Source: Mixta calida (GTDB lineage: Bacteria; Pseudomonadota; Gammaproteobacteria; Enterobacterales; Enterobacteriaceae). Taken from it: a stretch of 64,000 bases of DNA. The notes beneath the pieces are model-generated. The model saw nothing but the letters and a program-made list of their open reading frames with translations, was not told the origin of the DNA and ran no database searches. Shown here piece by piece: positions 1 to 8,579 of this stretch. Both the position numbers and the translations under genes were made by a program. The stretch lies in contig NZ_CP026378.1 in NCBI RefSeq assembly GCF_002953215.1, positions 974,540 through 1,038,539 of the forward strand, read 5' to 3'. The first letter of the stretch is position 1, and each line of letters starts with the position of its first letter.

Positions 1-927
1 TCAGCGGCTAATCATAGCCTGTTGCGACCCATTTGAGAATGGTGTTGTCGTTTCGATGGCGGGCAGCGCGTCATTGCGCGGCATTTTCGCCAAATCCCAC
101 TGTGCAACGGCCTGTTCAAGCAGCTGTGCTGTTGTGATATCCCGCCACGCTTCCGGCGCGGATTGTCCCAGAAAACGCAGCGCGTCGATCAGCACCGGGC
201 GCGGGTCGCCGGTCGGCAGCGCAGGCGCATGATTCTGCTTCGACAGCTTATTGCCATCATGATTAAGCGCCAGCGGCAAATGCAGATAAGCTGGCTCCTG
301 CCAGCCGAACTGACGCCAGAGGGCGATCTGGCGCACCGTTGGCGCAATCAGATCCGCGCCGCGCACGATTTCGGTCACGCCCTGAAAATGATCGTCCACC
401 ACCACCGCCAGGTTATAGGCGAACAGCCCGTCGCGGCGATGAATAATGAAATCTTCTTCCGCCAGCGCGCTGTCGGCATGGATATCGCCGCGCAGCAGAT
501 CGTGGAACTGCCTTACCGGCGCGCGCTGACGCAGGCGCAACGCGGCGTTTTCCGGGCCCAGATGTCGATCGCGGCAGTGCCCGTCGTACACGCCGCCGAT
601 TTGCTGAATGCGGCTGCGGGTACAGGTGCAATAATAGCTTTGCCGGTGCTGACGCAGCCACGCCAGCGCTTCACGATAGGCGTCATGACGCTGCGACTGC
701 CACAGCACCTCGCCGTCCCAGTGCAGGCCGTAGTGGTCCAGCTGACGCAGAATCGCGTCGGCGGCGCCGGGCACTTCGCGCGGCGGATCGATATCTTCGA
801 TGCGCACCAGCCAGCGGCCGCCCTGCGCGCGGGCGTGCAGATAGCTGCCAAGCGCGGCGATCAGCGAGCCGAAATGGAGTTCACCGGAAGGAGAGGGAGC
901 AAAGCGTCCAGTACAGGGAGTAAACAT
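1..927 (-). CDS. gluQ: Glutamyl-Q tRNA(Asp) synthetase
   Basis: A paralogue of the glutamyl-tRNA synthetase catalytic core that lacks the anticodon-binding domain. The family loads glutamate onto the queuosine base of tRNA(Asp). The sequence shows the class I nucleotide-binding region ([15 protein letters not shown] near residues 7-21), a CTC/DGHC cysteine cluster in the zinc region near residues 100-120, and a KLSKQ motif near residue 230. It is 308 residues from the ATG at 925-927, close to the E. coli length; an upstream in-frame ATG at 979-981 would add 18 non-conserved residues. It lies downstream of dksA on the same strand, as in E. coli. Its TGA stop sits on the first bases of the window. 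Confidence 0.95.
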   Translation of the reverse strand: MFTPCTGRFAPSPSGELHFGSLIAALGSYLHARAQGGRWLVRIEDIDPPREVPGAADAILRQLDHYGLHWDGEVLWQSQRHDAYREALAWLRQHRQSYYCTCTRSRIQQIGGVYDGHCRDRHLGPENAALRLRQRAPVRQFHDLLRGDIHADSALAEEDFIIHRRDGLFAYNLAVVVDDHFQGVTEIVRGADLIAPTVRQIALWRQFGWQEPAYLHLPLALNHDGNKLSKQNHAPALPTGDPRPVLIDALRFLGQSAPEAWRDITTAQLLEQAVAQWDLAKMPRNDALPAIETTTPFSNGSQQAMISR

Positions 928-994
928 CACCGTATTCACGTAACTGCAGTGGGGCGGGAGAGTATCCCGCTCGCACTGCATCGTTCACGTGCCG

Positions 995-1450
995 TTAGCC
1001 GGCCATCTGTTTTTCGCGGATTTCCGCCAGCGTTTTACAGTCGATGCACAGATCGGCGGTAGGACGCGCTTCAAGGCGACGGATACCGATTTCAACGCCA
1101 CAGGATTCACAGTAGCCGAAATCGTCGTCTTCTACCTTTTTCAGCGTCTTCTCGATCTTTTTGATCAGTTTACGCTCGCGGTCGCGGTTGCGCAGTTCGA
1201 GGCTGAACTCTTCTTCCTGAGCGGCGCGGTCGACCGGATCAGGGAAGTTAGCCGCTTCGTCCTGCATGTGTGATACCGTACGATCCACTTCATCCCTGAG
1301 TTGATTGCGCCACGCTTCAAGGATTTTCCTGAAGTGCGCCAGCTGGGCTTCGTTCATATACTCTTCGCCCGGTTTCTCCTGGTACGGCTCCACCCCAGCG
1401 ATGGCGAGAATACTCAGGGACGATGTTTTACGGTTTTGCCCTTCTTGCAT
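995..1450 (-). CDS. dksA: RNA polymerase-binding transcription factor DksA
   Basis: Binds the RNA polymerase secondary channel and, with ppGpp, mediates the stringent response, including repression of rRNA promoters. The 151-residue product is nearly identical to E. coli DksA. It has the long coiled-coil with the tip acidic motif (NFPDPVDRA near residues 68-76) and the C-terminal four-cysteine zinc finger (CESC ... CIDC near residues 114-138). The start is the ATG at 1448-1450 (MQEGQNRK), the conserved family start, rather than an ATG seven codons upstream. It is followed by gluQ. Confidence 0.98.
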   Translation of the reverse strand: MQEGQNRKTSSLSILAIAGVEPYQEKPGEEYMNEAQLAHFRKILEAWRNQLRDEVDRTVSHMQDEAANFPDPVDRAAQEEEFSLELRNRDRERKLIKKIEKTLKKVEDDDFGYCESCGVEIGIRRLEARPTADLCIDCKTLAEIREKQMAG

Positions 1451-1626
1451 GTTGTTTCTCCTGGATAACACGCACTATCGATCCCCAATGGGGAAAAAAA
1501 CAGGCCGCTATAAATAACAGAAGCAGTCAAGGTTGGCAATTATTCCTGAACGCATCTTGACAAGCCTGTGAGGAACAGCGTATTTAGCGCGACGCTACCT
1601 TGTAGCACAACAAATCGCACTAAATA

Positions 1627-2331
1627 TTACAACGCCAGTTCCAGTCGCTTTTCCAGCCACATGCCCGTCGGAGATAACTGCGCCTTATAGCAAAGGATCT
1701 CTACGCCGCTCTGTTGCGCCTGTGCCAGTTCTTCTGCATAACGCGCGTCAATGTGACGTGCGGGGGAAACGTCCTCAATCCCCGAGTGCAGAACAGTAAA
1801 TAACATAACCGCACGTTCGCCCCGTCGGGCGATGCTGGCCAGTTCACGCAGGTGTTTTTGGCCGCGCACGGTCACCGCATCTGGAAAGTATCCTCTCCCT
1901 TTCTGCAACAGCGTTACAGATTTCACTTCAATATAGCACTGCGGCCTGTTGTCCGCCTGAAGCAGGAAATCGATGCGGCTGCGTTCCGCACCGTATTTCA
2001 CCTCAGCGCGTAAATGTTGGTAACCAGACAATTCCGCAATGCGCTCCGCCGCCAGCGCTTCGCGCACTAACTGATTGGCGCGCAACGTATTAACGCAGAT
2101 CATATGACCCTGCTGCGTTTCGGTCAGCTCCCAGCTGCTGGGGTATTTGCGCGTCAGACTGTCCGAAGTGGAGTACCAAACGGTATCGCCTGGCGTGGCG
2201 CAGCCGGTCATCGCGCCGGTATTGGCGCAGTGCAGGGTAAAGGTCTCGCCCTCCGGCGTCACCGCATCGGCCAGAAAACGCTTATAGCGGCTAAGCAAAC
2301 GCGCCGGACGCAGCGCCGGTTCAAATTTCAT
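1627..2331 (-). CDS. sfsA: DNA/RNA nuclease SfsA (sugar fermentation stimulation protein A)
   Basis: SfsA family protein, 234 residues, the family length. First linked to maltose metabolism in E. coli; the family carries a PD-(D/E)XK-like nuclease fold. Visible signatures are [11 protein letters not shown] (substrate region), [16 protein letters not shown] with IEVKSVTL (the nuclease-like D...ExK core), and [15 protein letters not shown]. The ATG at 2329-2331 overlaps the thpR stop in an ATGA junction, so the two are translationally coupled. Physiological role remains loosely defined in the literature. Confidence 0.95.
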   Translation of the reverse strand: MKFEPALRPARLLSRYKRFLADAVTPEGETFTLHCANTGAMTGCATPGDTVWYSTSDSLTRKYPSSWELTETQQGHMICVNTLRANQLVREALAAERIAELSGYQHLRAEVKYGAERSRIDFLLQADNRPQCYIEVKSVTLLQKGRGYFPDAVTVRGQKHLRELASIARRGERAVMLFTVLHSGIEDVSPARHIDARYAEELAQAQQSGVEILCYKAQLSPTGMWLEKRLELAL

Positions 2332-2861
2332 GAAGACTCCTGCAGCGGCCAGCTTTGCAGGCGGCGATAGCGAGTGCGCCCCTGGCTGAAAACCGACTGA
2401 TATAAAGAAAAGCAATCCACCGTAAACCGCCAGTGGAAATTGCGCGGCGGCAGCGCCACCGGGCGGGTAGCGTTGCGCAGCAGCGTAATATGGGGATGAA
2501 AGGGCTGCGGACTTTGATGACAGCCGCTGCGCGCCGCCTGCGAACGCAGCATCTCCGCCAGCTGCAACAGCCCGCGCGGCGCCTGGCGGCAGCCAAGCCA
2601 CACCACGCCGGGGCGCGGCCAGTGGCCTGCGTCATCCAGGTCGAGGGCGAAGGCACGTTGCTGGATGCGGCCAGCCAGCTGTTGCAGCCCCTGCGCTTTC
2701 TCATCGCTGACGTCGCCCAAAAAGGCCAGCGTAATATGCAGATTGGCGGCGGCGATCGGGCGGCCCGCCTCTTCGGGAAACTGTTCCGCGCGCCAGCGCA
2801 CCAGCTGCTGCTGTAAAGGCTCCGGCAAACCGATGCCGAAAAAGAGACGACGTGCGCTCAT
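2328..2861 (-). CDS. thpR: RNA 2',3'-cyclic phosphodiesterase (2H family, LigT)
   Basis: A 177-residue member of the 2H phosphoesterase superfamily, which opens 2',3'-cyclic phosphates on RNA and can ligate tRNA halves in vitro. Both catalytic HxTx motifs are present: HITL at residues 42-45 and HITL at 124-127. The start ATG at 2859-2861 gives [13 protein letters not shown], matching the family. It is first in the thpR-sfsA-dksA-gluQ run and is divergent from hrpB, with only 76 bases between the two starts. Confidence 0.95.
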   Translation of the reverse strand: MSARRLFFGIGLPEPLQQQLVRWRAEQFPEEAGRPIAAANLHITLAFLGDVSDEKAQGLQQLAGRIQQRAFALDLDDAGHWPRPGVVWLGCRQAPRGLLQLAEMLRSQAARSGCHQSPQPFHPHITLLRNATRPVALPPRNFHWRFTVDCFSLYQSVFSQGRTRYRRLQSWPLQESS

Positions 2862-2937
2862 AACACTCTCCGGTAAACAACACAGAGGAATGCTACAATG
2901 CGCACCATCAGAAGACCAATGCTGGACGGAGTTTCGT

Positions 2938-5379
2938 TTGAGTGATTTACCGGTAAGCGCCGTGCTGCCTGAGGTGCTGGCCGCGCTAAAACAGGCGCCG
3001 CAGGTGCTGCTGGCCGCCCCAACGGGCGCAGGCAAATCGACCTGGCTGCCGCTGCGGCTGTTGCAGCAGGGCGGCTTCGCCGGGCGCATCATTATGCTGG
3101 AGCCGCGTCGTCTGGCGGCGCGCAATGTCGCGCAGCGCCTGGCGGAACAGCTGGGCGAGGAGCCCGGCGGCCAGGTCGGCTACCGTATGCGCGGCGAAAG
3201 CCGCACCGGACCGGCGACCCGGCTGGAGGTGGTGACCGAAGGCATCCTGACGCGCATGCTGCAACAGGACCCGATGCTCGAAGGCGTATCGCTGATTATC
3301 CTCGATGAATTTCACGAGCGCAGCCTGCAGGCCGACCTGGCGCTGGCGCTGTTGCTGGATGTGCAGCAGGGGCTACGCGACGATCTGCGGCTGCTGATTA
3401 TGTCCGCCACGCTGGATAACGCGCGTCTCAGCGCGCGCCTGCCCGACGCGCCGCTTATCGTCTCCGAAGGGCGCAGCTTTCCGGTGGAGCGGCGCTACGC
3501 CACTCTGTCGCCGCAGCTGCGTTTTGATGAGGCGGTGGCGCGCGAAGTGGCGCAGCTGCTGCGCGCGGAAAGCGGCTCGCTGCTGCTGTTTCTGCCCGGC
3601 GTCAGCGAGATCGAACGGGTGAAGAATCAGCTGGCGTCGCGCGTGGACGAGGAGACCGAACTCTGCCCGCTCTACGGCGCGCTGCCGCTGGCGGCGCAGC
3701 GTCGCGCCATTCTGCCTGCGCCCGCTGGCAAACGTAAGGTGGTGCTGGCGACCAATATTGCCGAGACCAGCCTGACCATCGACGGCATCCGTCTGGTCGT
3801 GGACAGCGCGCTGGAGCGCGCGGCGCGTTTCGACGTGCGCAGCGGCGTTACGCGGCTGCAAACCCAGCGCGTCAGCCAGGCGTCGATGACGCAGCGCGCT
3901 GGCCGCGCCGGTCGTCTGTCGCCGGGCATCTGTCTACACTTAATCAGTCGTGAACAGGCGGAGCGCGCCGCCGCCCAAAGCGAACCGGAAATTTTACAGA
4001 GCGATCTCAGCGCGCTGTGGCTCGATCTGTTGCAGTGGGGCTGTCGCGACGTCGCGCAGCTCAGCTGGATCGATACGCCGCCGTTGCCTGCGCTACAGGC
4101 GGCGCAAACGCTGTTGCGCAGACTGGGCGCTATTGACGAGGAAGGCAGGCTGACAGCTAAAGGACGTGCAATGGCCGCGCTGGGCAGCGAACCGAGTCTG
4201 GCGGCGCTGTTGACCGCCGCGAAAGATAAAGATGCGCTGGCCACCGCCGCGCGTCTGACAGCGATCCTTGAGGAACCGCCGCGTCAGGGAAGCCGCAATC
4301 TCAGCGACCATCTCTTTACCGCGCACGGCGGCTGGCAGCAGCGCGCGCGTCAGCTGCAAAAACGGCTGAGCGGCGTCGGCGGCTCGGTGGATGCCGCGCT
4401 GGCGCCGGCGCTGCTGGCGCAGGCGTTTCCCGATCGCATTGCGCGTCGCCGCGGCGACAGCGGGCGTTATCAGCTGGCGGGCGGTTCGGGCGCGATGCTC
4501 GATCACGACGACGCCCTGACGCGCCATGAATGGCTGATCGCGCCGCAGCTTCTGCAAACCGACGCGCAGACAGAGGCGCGCATCCTGCTGGCGCTGCCGG
4601 TGGATATGGCGGCTTTGCAGCACGATGCGCCCGGTCTGGTGCGCAGCGAAACCGACGTCGAATGGGACGAAGAGAAAGGCACGCTGCGCGCCTGGCAGCG
4701 CGATAAAATCGGCGTGCTGGCGCTGAAATCAGCGCCGCTGGCGAAGCCGGAGGCGGAGGTGCTGCATCCGGCGATGCTGCGCTGGATTGGCGAAAAAGGA
4801 CTGTCGGTGCTGAACTGGACGCCGGAAGCGGTGCAGCTGCGGCTGAGGCTGCAATGCGCCGCGCAGTGGCTGCCGGAGGAAAGCTGGCCAGCGATGGATG
4901 ATGAGACGTTGCTCGCCACTCTTGAACGCTGGCTGCTGCCGGAGATGAACGGCGTGCGCGACATGCGAGGGCTGCGTCAGATCAACCTCGTCAGCGCATT
5001 ATTACATTTGCTCACATGGTCGCAACGTCAGCGGCTGGATAGTGCGTTGCCAACTCACTACACTGTGCCGACCGGCAGCCGCCTGCCGATTCGCTATGAC
5101 AGCGAAAAGCCGCCCGCGCTGGCGGTGCGCCTGCAGGAGATGTTTGGCGAAGCGCAAAACCCGGCGATTGCCGAAGGGCGCGTGCCGCTGGTGCTGGAGC
5201 TGCTATCCCCCGCGCAGCGGCCGCTGCAAATCACCCGCGATCTCGCCGCGTTCTGGCGAGGCGCTTATCCGCAGGTGCAGAAAGAGATGAAAGGGCGCTA
5301 CCCTAAACATGCCTGGCCCGACGATCCGGCCAGCGCGCTGCCCACGCGCCGCACCAAAAAATACGCCGCGCCGCAGTAG
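2938..5379 (+). CDS. hrpB: ATP-dependent helicase HrpB (DEAH-box type)
   Basis: DEAH-family putative RNA helicase of about 813 residues (E. coli HrpB is 809). It shows Walker A APTGAGKST (residues 28-35), a DEFH motif II (123-126), SAT motif III (156-158), and the motif V-VI region ATNIAETSLTIDG ... QRAGRAGR, followed by the HrpB-specific C-terminal half. No ATG fits: the alignment-supported start is the TTG at 2938-2940 (MSDLPVSAVLPE), preceded by a purine-rich GGACGGAG. The in-frame opening that extends into thpR on the other strand is not conserved. Function in vivo is poorly known. Confidence 0.93.
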   Translation: MSDLPVSAVLPEVLAALKQAPQVLLAAPTGAGKSTWLPLRLLQQGGFAGRIIMLEPRRLAARNVAQRLAEQLGEEPGGQVGYRMRGESRTGPATRLEVVTEGILTRMLQQDPMLEGVSLIILDEFHERSLQADLALALLLDVQQGLRDDLRLLIMSATLDNARLSARLPDAPLIVSEGRSFPVERRYATLSPQLRFDEAVAREVAQLLRAESGSLLLFLPGVSEIERVKNQLASRVDEETELCPLYGALPLAAQRRAILPAPAGKRKVVLATNIAETSLTIDGIRLVVDSALERAARFDVRSGVTRLQTQRVSQASMTQRAGRAGRLSPGICLHLISREQAERAAAQSEPEILQSDLSALWLDLLQWGCRDVAQLSWIDTPPLPALQAAQTLLRRLGAIDEEGRLTAKGRAMAALGSEPSLAALLTAAKDKDALATAARLTAILEEPPRQGSRNLSDHLFTAHGGWQQRARQLQKRLSGVGGSVDAALAPALLAQAFPDRIARRRGDSGRYQLAGGSGAMLDHDDALTRHEWLIAPQLLQTDAQTEARILLALPVDMAALQHDAPGLVRSETDVEWDEEKGTLRAWQRDKIGVLALKSAPLAKPEAEVLHPAMLRWIGEKGLSVLNWTPEAVQLRLRLQCAAQWLPEESWPAMDDETLLATLERWLLPEMNGVRDMRGLRQINLVSALLHLLTWSQRQRLDSALPTHYTVPTGSRLPIRYDSEKPPALAVRLQEMFGEAQNPAIAEGRVPLVLELLSPAQRPLQITRDLAAFWRGAYPQVQKEMKGRYPKHAWPDDPASALPTRRTKKYAAPQ

Positions 5380-5480
5380 CCTGGGCGGATAGCTTTCGGA
5401 GGGTTCTGCTTTCCGAAATGATGCAGTAAGAACAGAGTAACCGGCCTTGCCAAAAGGCCATCCCTGGAGAAACGAAACGA

Positions 5481-8009
5481 ATGTCTGGGAACGATCGCGA
5501 ACCTATCGGGCGCAAAGGAAAACAGCCTAAGCCGCCACGTAAATCGGGCGGCCAGGGACGCCGCAGGGAAGAATATAACGACGAACAGAATGATGATTAC
5601 CAGGAGGAAAGACCGGTGCCACGTAAAGGAAAAGGGCGGCCGCCGCGCAGCAAAAAAAGAAAATGGCTGGGATGGCTGATTAAGCTGTTTATTGTCGGCG
5701 TCGTCGTGATGGCGGCCTACGGCGTTTATCTCGATTCGGCCATTCGCAGCCGTATTGACGGCAAAGTCTGGCAGTTGCCGGCGGCGGTCTATGGCCGCAT
5801 GGTCAACCTCGAACCCGGCATGGCCTATAACAAGAAAGAGATGATTGCACTGCTGGAAGGCACGCAGTACCGTCAGGTGACGCGCATGACGCGTCCGGGC
5901 GAGTTCACCGTGCAGGCCAACAGTATCGAGCTGATCCGTCGCCCGTTCGATTTCCCCGACAGTAAAGAGGGGCAGATCCGCGCGCGTCTGACGTTCAGCA
6001 ACGATGCGCTGAGCGAGATCAAAAACCTTGATAACGGACGCGACTTCGGCTTCTTCCGTCTCGATCCGCGCCTGATCACCATGTTGCAGTCGCCTAACGG
6101 CGAGCAGCGGCTGTTCGTGCCGCGTGCGGGCTTCCCCGATCTGCTGGTGGATACGCTGATCGCGACGGAAGATCGTCACTTCTACGAACACGACGGCATC
6201 AGCTTCTATTCCATCGGCCGCGCTTTCCTGGCGAACATTACCGCCGGACGCGCGGTGCAGGGCGGCAGTACGTTGACGCAGCAGCTGGTGAAGAACCTGT
6301 TCCTGACCAACAAGCGCACGCTGTGGCGTAAAGCCAACGAAGCGTATATGGCGCTGATTATGGACGCGCGCTACGGCAAAGACCGCATTCTGGAGCTCTA
6401 CCTGAACGAGGTGTATCTCGGCCAGGCGGGCAACGATCAGATCCGTGGCTTCCCGCTGGCGAGTCTCTACTATTTTGGCCGTCCGGTGGATGAGCTGAGC
6501 CTCGATCAGCAGGCGCTGCTGGTGGGTATGGTGAAAGGCGCGTCGCTTTACAACCCGTGGCGTAATCCGAAGCTGGCGCTGGAGCGACGCAACCTGGTGC
6601 TGCGCCTGTTGCAGCAGCAGAAAGTGATCGATCAGGAGCTGTATGACATGCTCAGCGCCCGTCCGCTCGGCGTACAGCCGAAGGGCGGCGTGATCACGCC
6701 TCAGCCTGCCTTTATGCAGATGGTGCGCGGCGAATTGCAGGCGAAGCTGGGCGATAAGGTGAAAGATCTCTCCGGCGTGAAGATCTTCACCACGCTCGAT
6801 CCGGTGTCGCAGGATGCGGCGGAAAAAGCGGTGGAAGAGGGGATTCCGGCGCTGAAGAAACAGCGCGGCCTGAAAGATCTGGAAACCGCGATGGTGATCG
6901 TCGATCGCTTTAGCGGCGAAGTGCGCGCGATGGTGGGCGGCGCCGATCCGCAGTTCGCCGGTTACAACCGCGCCATGCAGGCGCGTCGCTCGATCGGTTC
7001 TCTGGCGAAGCCGGCGACCTATCTGACGGCGCTGTCGCAGCCTGACACCTATCGTCTTAACACCTGGATCGCCGATGAGCCTATCGCGCTGAAAATGTCC
7101 AATGGACAGGTGTGGAAACCGCAGAACGACAACCATCGCTTCAGCGGCAAGGTGATGCTGGTCGATGCATTAACCAACTCGATGAACGTGCCGACGGTAA
7201 ACCTGGGCATGACGCTGGGGCTGGATAATGTGATCAATACCTGGACGAAGCTGGGCCTGCCGAAGGATCAGCTGCATCCGGTGCCGGCGATGCTGCTGGG
7301 CGCCCTGAACCTGACGCCGGTTGAAGTGGCGCAGGCGTTTCAGTCGATCGCCAGCGGCGGCAACCGCGCGCCGCTCTCTGCGGTGCGCTCGGTAATCGCC
7401 GAAGACGGCAGCGTGCTGTATCAGAGCTTTCCGCAGGCGGAGCGCGTAGTGCCTGCACAGGCGGCCTATCTGACGCTGTATACCATGCAGCAGGTTGCCG
7501 CGCGCGGCACCGCTCATGCGCTGGGCGCGAAGTTCCCGAACGCGCACCTGGCGGGCAAAACCGGCACCACCAACAGCCAGGTCGACAGCTGGTTCGCCGG
7601 TATAGATGGCAAAGAGGTCGCTATCACCTGGATTGGCCGCGATAACAACCAGCCAGCGAAACTTTATGGATCGTCAGGCGCGATGCAGCTTTACCGCCGC
7701 TATCTGGAGAACCAGTCTCCCATGCCGCTGACGCTGACGCCGCCGGAAGATATCGCCTCCATGGCTGTGGATTCCGCTGGCAACTTTGTCTGCAATACCG
7801 GCAGCAGCGGCTGGCGCACCTTACCTGTCTGGACCACCGACGCCGATGCGCTTTGCCAGCAGCAGATGCAACAGATCCAGCAGCAGCAGATGCAGCAACA
7901 GCAGTTGGAGCAACAGCAACAGCCTCAACAACCGCAACAGCAACCGCCGCAGCAGCAAAGCGGCGACGGCGTCGCGGGCTGGATCAAGGATATGTTCGGC
8001 GGCGACTGA
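5481..8009 (+). CDS. mrcB: Penicillin-binding protein 1B (bifunctional transglycosylase/transpeptidase)
   Basis: Class A PBP that polymerises lipid II and cross-links peptidoglycan at the inner membrane. It has a basic cytoplasmic tail (1-61), one membrane segment (about 63-83), the UB2H region, a GT51 domain with catalytic ATEDRHF (Glu230) and [10 protein letters not shown], and a transpeptidase domain with SLAK (Ser507, Lys510) and KTGT (693-696). Length is 842 residues. The last 45 residues are glutamine-rich (about 7855-7965) and end in [14 protein letters not shown] at 5616 (codon 46) with a strong internal ribosome site probably starts the short isoform, as Met46 does in E. coli. A terminator follows. 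Confidence 0.97.
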   Translation: MSGNDREPIGRKGKQPKPPRKSGGQGRRREEYNDEQNDDYQEERPVPRKGKGRPPRSKKRKWLGWLIKLFIVGVVVMAAYGVYLDSAIRSRIDGKVWQLPAAVYGRMVNLEPGMAYNKKEMIALLEGTQYRQVTRMTRPGEFTVQANSIELIRRPFDFPDSKEGQIRARLTFSNDALSEIKNLDNGRDFGFFRLDPRLITMLQSPNGEQRLFVPRAGFPDLLVDTLIATEDRHFYEHDGISFYSIGRAFLANITAGRAVQGGSTLTQQLVKNLFLTNKRTLWRKANEAYMALIMDARYGKDRILELYLNEVYLGQAGNDQIRGFPLASLYYFGRPVDELSLDQQALLVGMVKGASLYNPWRNPKLALERRNLVLRLLQQQKVIDQELYDMLSARPLGVQPKGGVITPQPAFMQMVRGELQAKLGDKVKDLSGVKIFTTLDPVSQDAAEKAVEEGIPALKKQRGLKDLETAMVIVDRFSGEVRAMVGGADPQFAGYNRAMQARRSIGSLAKPATYLTALSQPDTYRLNTWIADEPIALKMSNGQVWKPQNDNHRFSGKVMLVDALTNSMNVPTVNLGMTLGLDNVINTWTKLGLPKDQLHPVPAMLLGALNLTPVEVAQAFQSIASGGNRAPLSAVRSVIAEDGSVLYQSFPQAERVVPAQAAYLTLYTMQQVAARGTAHALGAKFPNAHLAGKTGTTNSQVDSWFAGIDGKEVAITWIGRDNNQPAKLYGSSGAMQLYRRYLENQSPMPLTLTPPEDIASMAVDSAGNFVCNTGSSGWRTLPVWTTDADALCQQQMQQIQQQQMQQQQLEQQQQPQQPQQQPPQQQSGDGVAGWIKDMFGGD
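5602..5618 (+). promoter_or_regulatory. Internal ribosome binding site and GTG start for the short PBP1b isoform
   Basis: AGGAGG at 5602-5607 lies 8 bases before the GTG at 5616-5618, in frame with mrcB at codon 46. E. coli makes a short PBP1b from Met46, the equivalent position. The Shine-Dalgarno match is better than at the upstream ATG, so internal initiation is plausible. Inferred from position and sequence only. Confidence 0.6.
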
Positions 8010-8035
8010 TCGCATTAAGTGAGAGTAAAACCAAC

Positions 8036-8063
8036 GGGCGCACATTAACGTGCGCCCTTTTTT
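8036..8063 (+). terminator. Rho-independent terminator after mrcB
   Basis: Perfect 8-bp stem GGGCGCAC / GTGCGCCC with a 6-base loop, followed directly by six T. It begins 26 bases past the mrcB stop. Confidence 0.9.
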
Positions 8064-8177
8064 ATTCCATTAGCTGCCGTTCGCGCTTTTTATTTTCACT
8101 ATAAATTAAGCGGCTTCCTTAACCGGTGAGAGTAATTAAATAAGGCGGACAGCAAGCGCCTGATGCAGATTGAATGA

Positions 8178-8303
8178 CTGTCTCTATTGCTGGCGCAGGC
8201 GGCAGGGAGGGCTATCTTCGCCATCTGTATTGTCAGGACGGTGACGAAACCGCTGTATGAGGCGACCGTCATTGCTAACGATGTCGCCGCAGGCGCTGCG
8301 TGA
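8178..8303 (+). pseudogene. Relic of a methyl-accepting chemotaxis protein (TM2-HAMP piece)
   Basis: A 41-codon open stretch without a start, ending in TGA at 8301-8303. It encodes a hydrophobic segment followed by VTKPLYEATVIANDVAAG, which reads like the second membrane helix and first HAMP helix of a methyl-accepting chemotaxis receptor (family pattern: basic residue, I/V-T-R/K-P-L, then A...IA..VAAGDL). No sensor domain, signalling tail or remaining HAMP is present in any frame, so it is a dead remnant. A terminator at 8383-8406 may be its old 3' end. Assignment rests on this short match only. Confidence 0.5.
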
Positions 8304-8382
8304 AGCGGTCGCCGTATGCCGGACTCCGGAAACGGAGAATGGCTGGATTTTACGCTGTCAGACTTAACGTATCTTCTTTATT

Positions 8383-8406
8383 GGGCGCGCTGGCTGCGCC
8401 CTTTTT
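8383..8406 (+). terminator. Rho-independent terminator in the mrcB-fhuA gap
   Basis: GGGCGC / GCGCCC stem with a 7-base loop followed by five T. No intact gene lies between this and the mrcB terminator, so it probably belonged to the decayed chemoreceptor gene. It also insulates fhuA. Confidence 0.65.
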
Positions 8407-8513
8407 GATCTATCGCATAGCGAAGAAGTCGTTGCATTAAACCTCGCCGCAGCAGGGCTGGCAGCCTCTATTAGCGCTTGCAGATCCAAGATTGTTTCGC
8501 ATATTATCCACCC

Positions 8514-8544
8514 ACAATAATAAGCATAAGAATAATTCTCGTTT
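8514..8544 (+). promoter_or_regulatory. Probable Fur box / fhuA promoter region
   Basis: An AT-rich stretch, AATAATAAGCATAAG followed by AATAATTCTCGTTTACG, resembles the Fur consensus (GATAATGATAATCATTATC) and closely matches the E. coli fhuA operator (AATAATCATTCTCGTTTACG as I recall it). It ends about 35 bases before the fhuA start. Iron-dependent repression of fhuACDB is therefore expected. Confidence 0.6.
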
Positions 8545-8579
8545 ACGTTTACATCCCGTTTTCACTCAGAGAAAAGATA

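Noticed and set aside
5298-7136. 612-codon open frame antisense to mrcB
   Set aside because: Mirror of a GC-rich coding strand; low-complexity Arg/His/Gln-rich translation, no ribosome site, and mrcB is certain.
8339-8440. 33-codon frame with a hydrophobic core (MAGFYAVRLNVSSLLGALAA)
   Set aside because: Ribosome site is badly spaced and the frame contains the terminator stem and T tract; likely chance.
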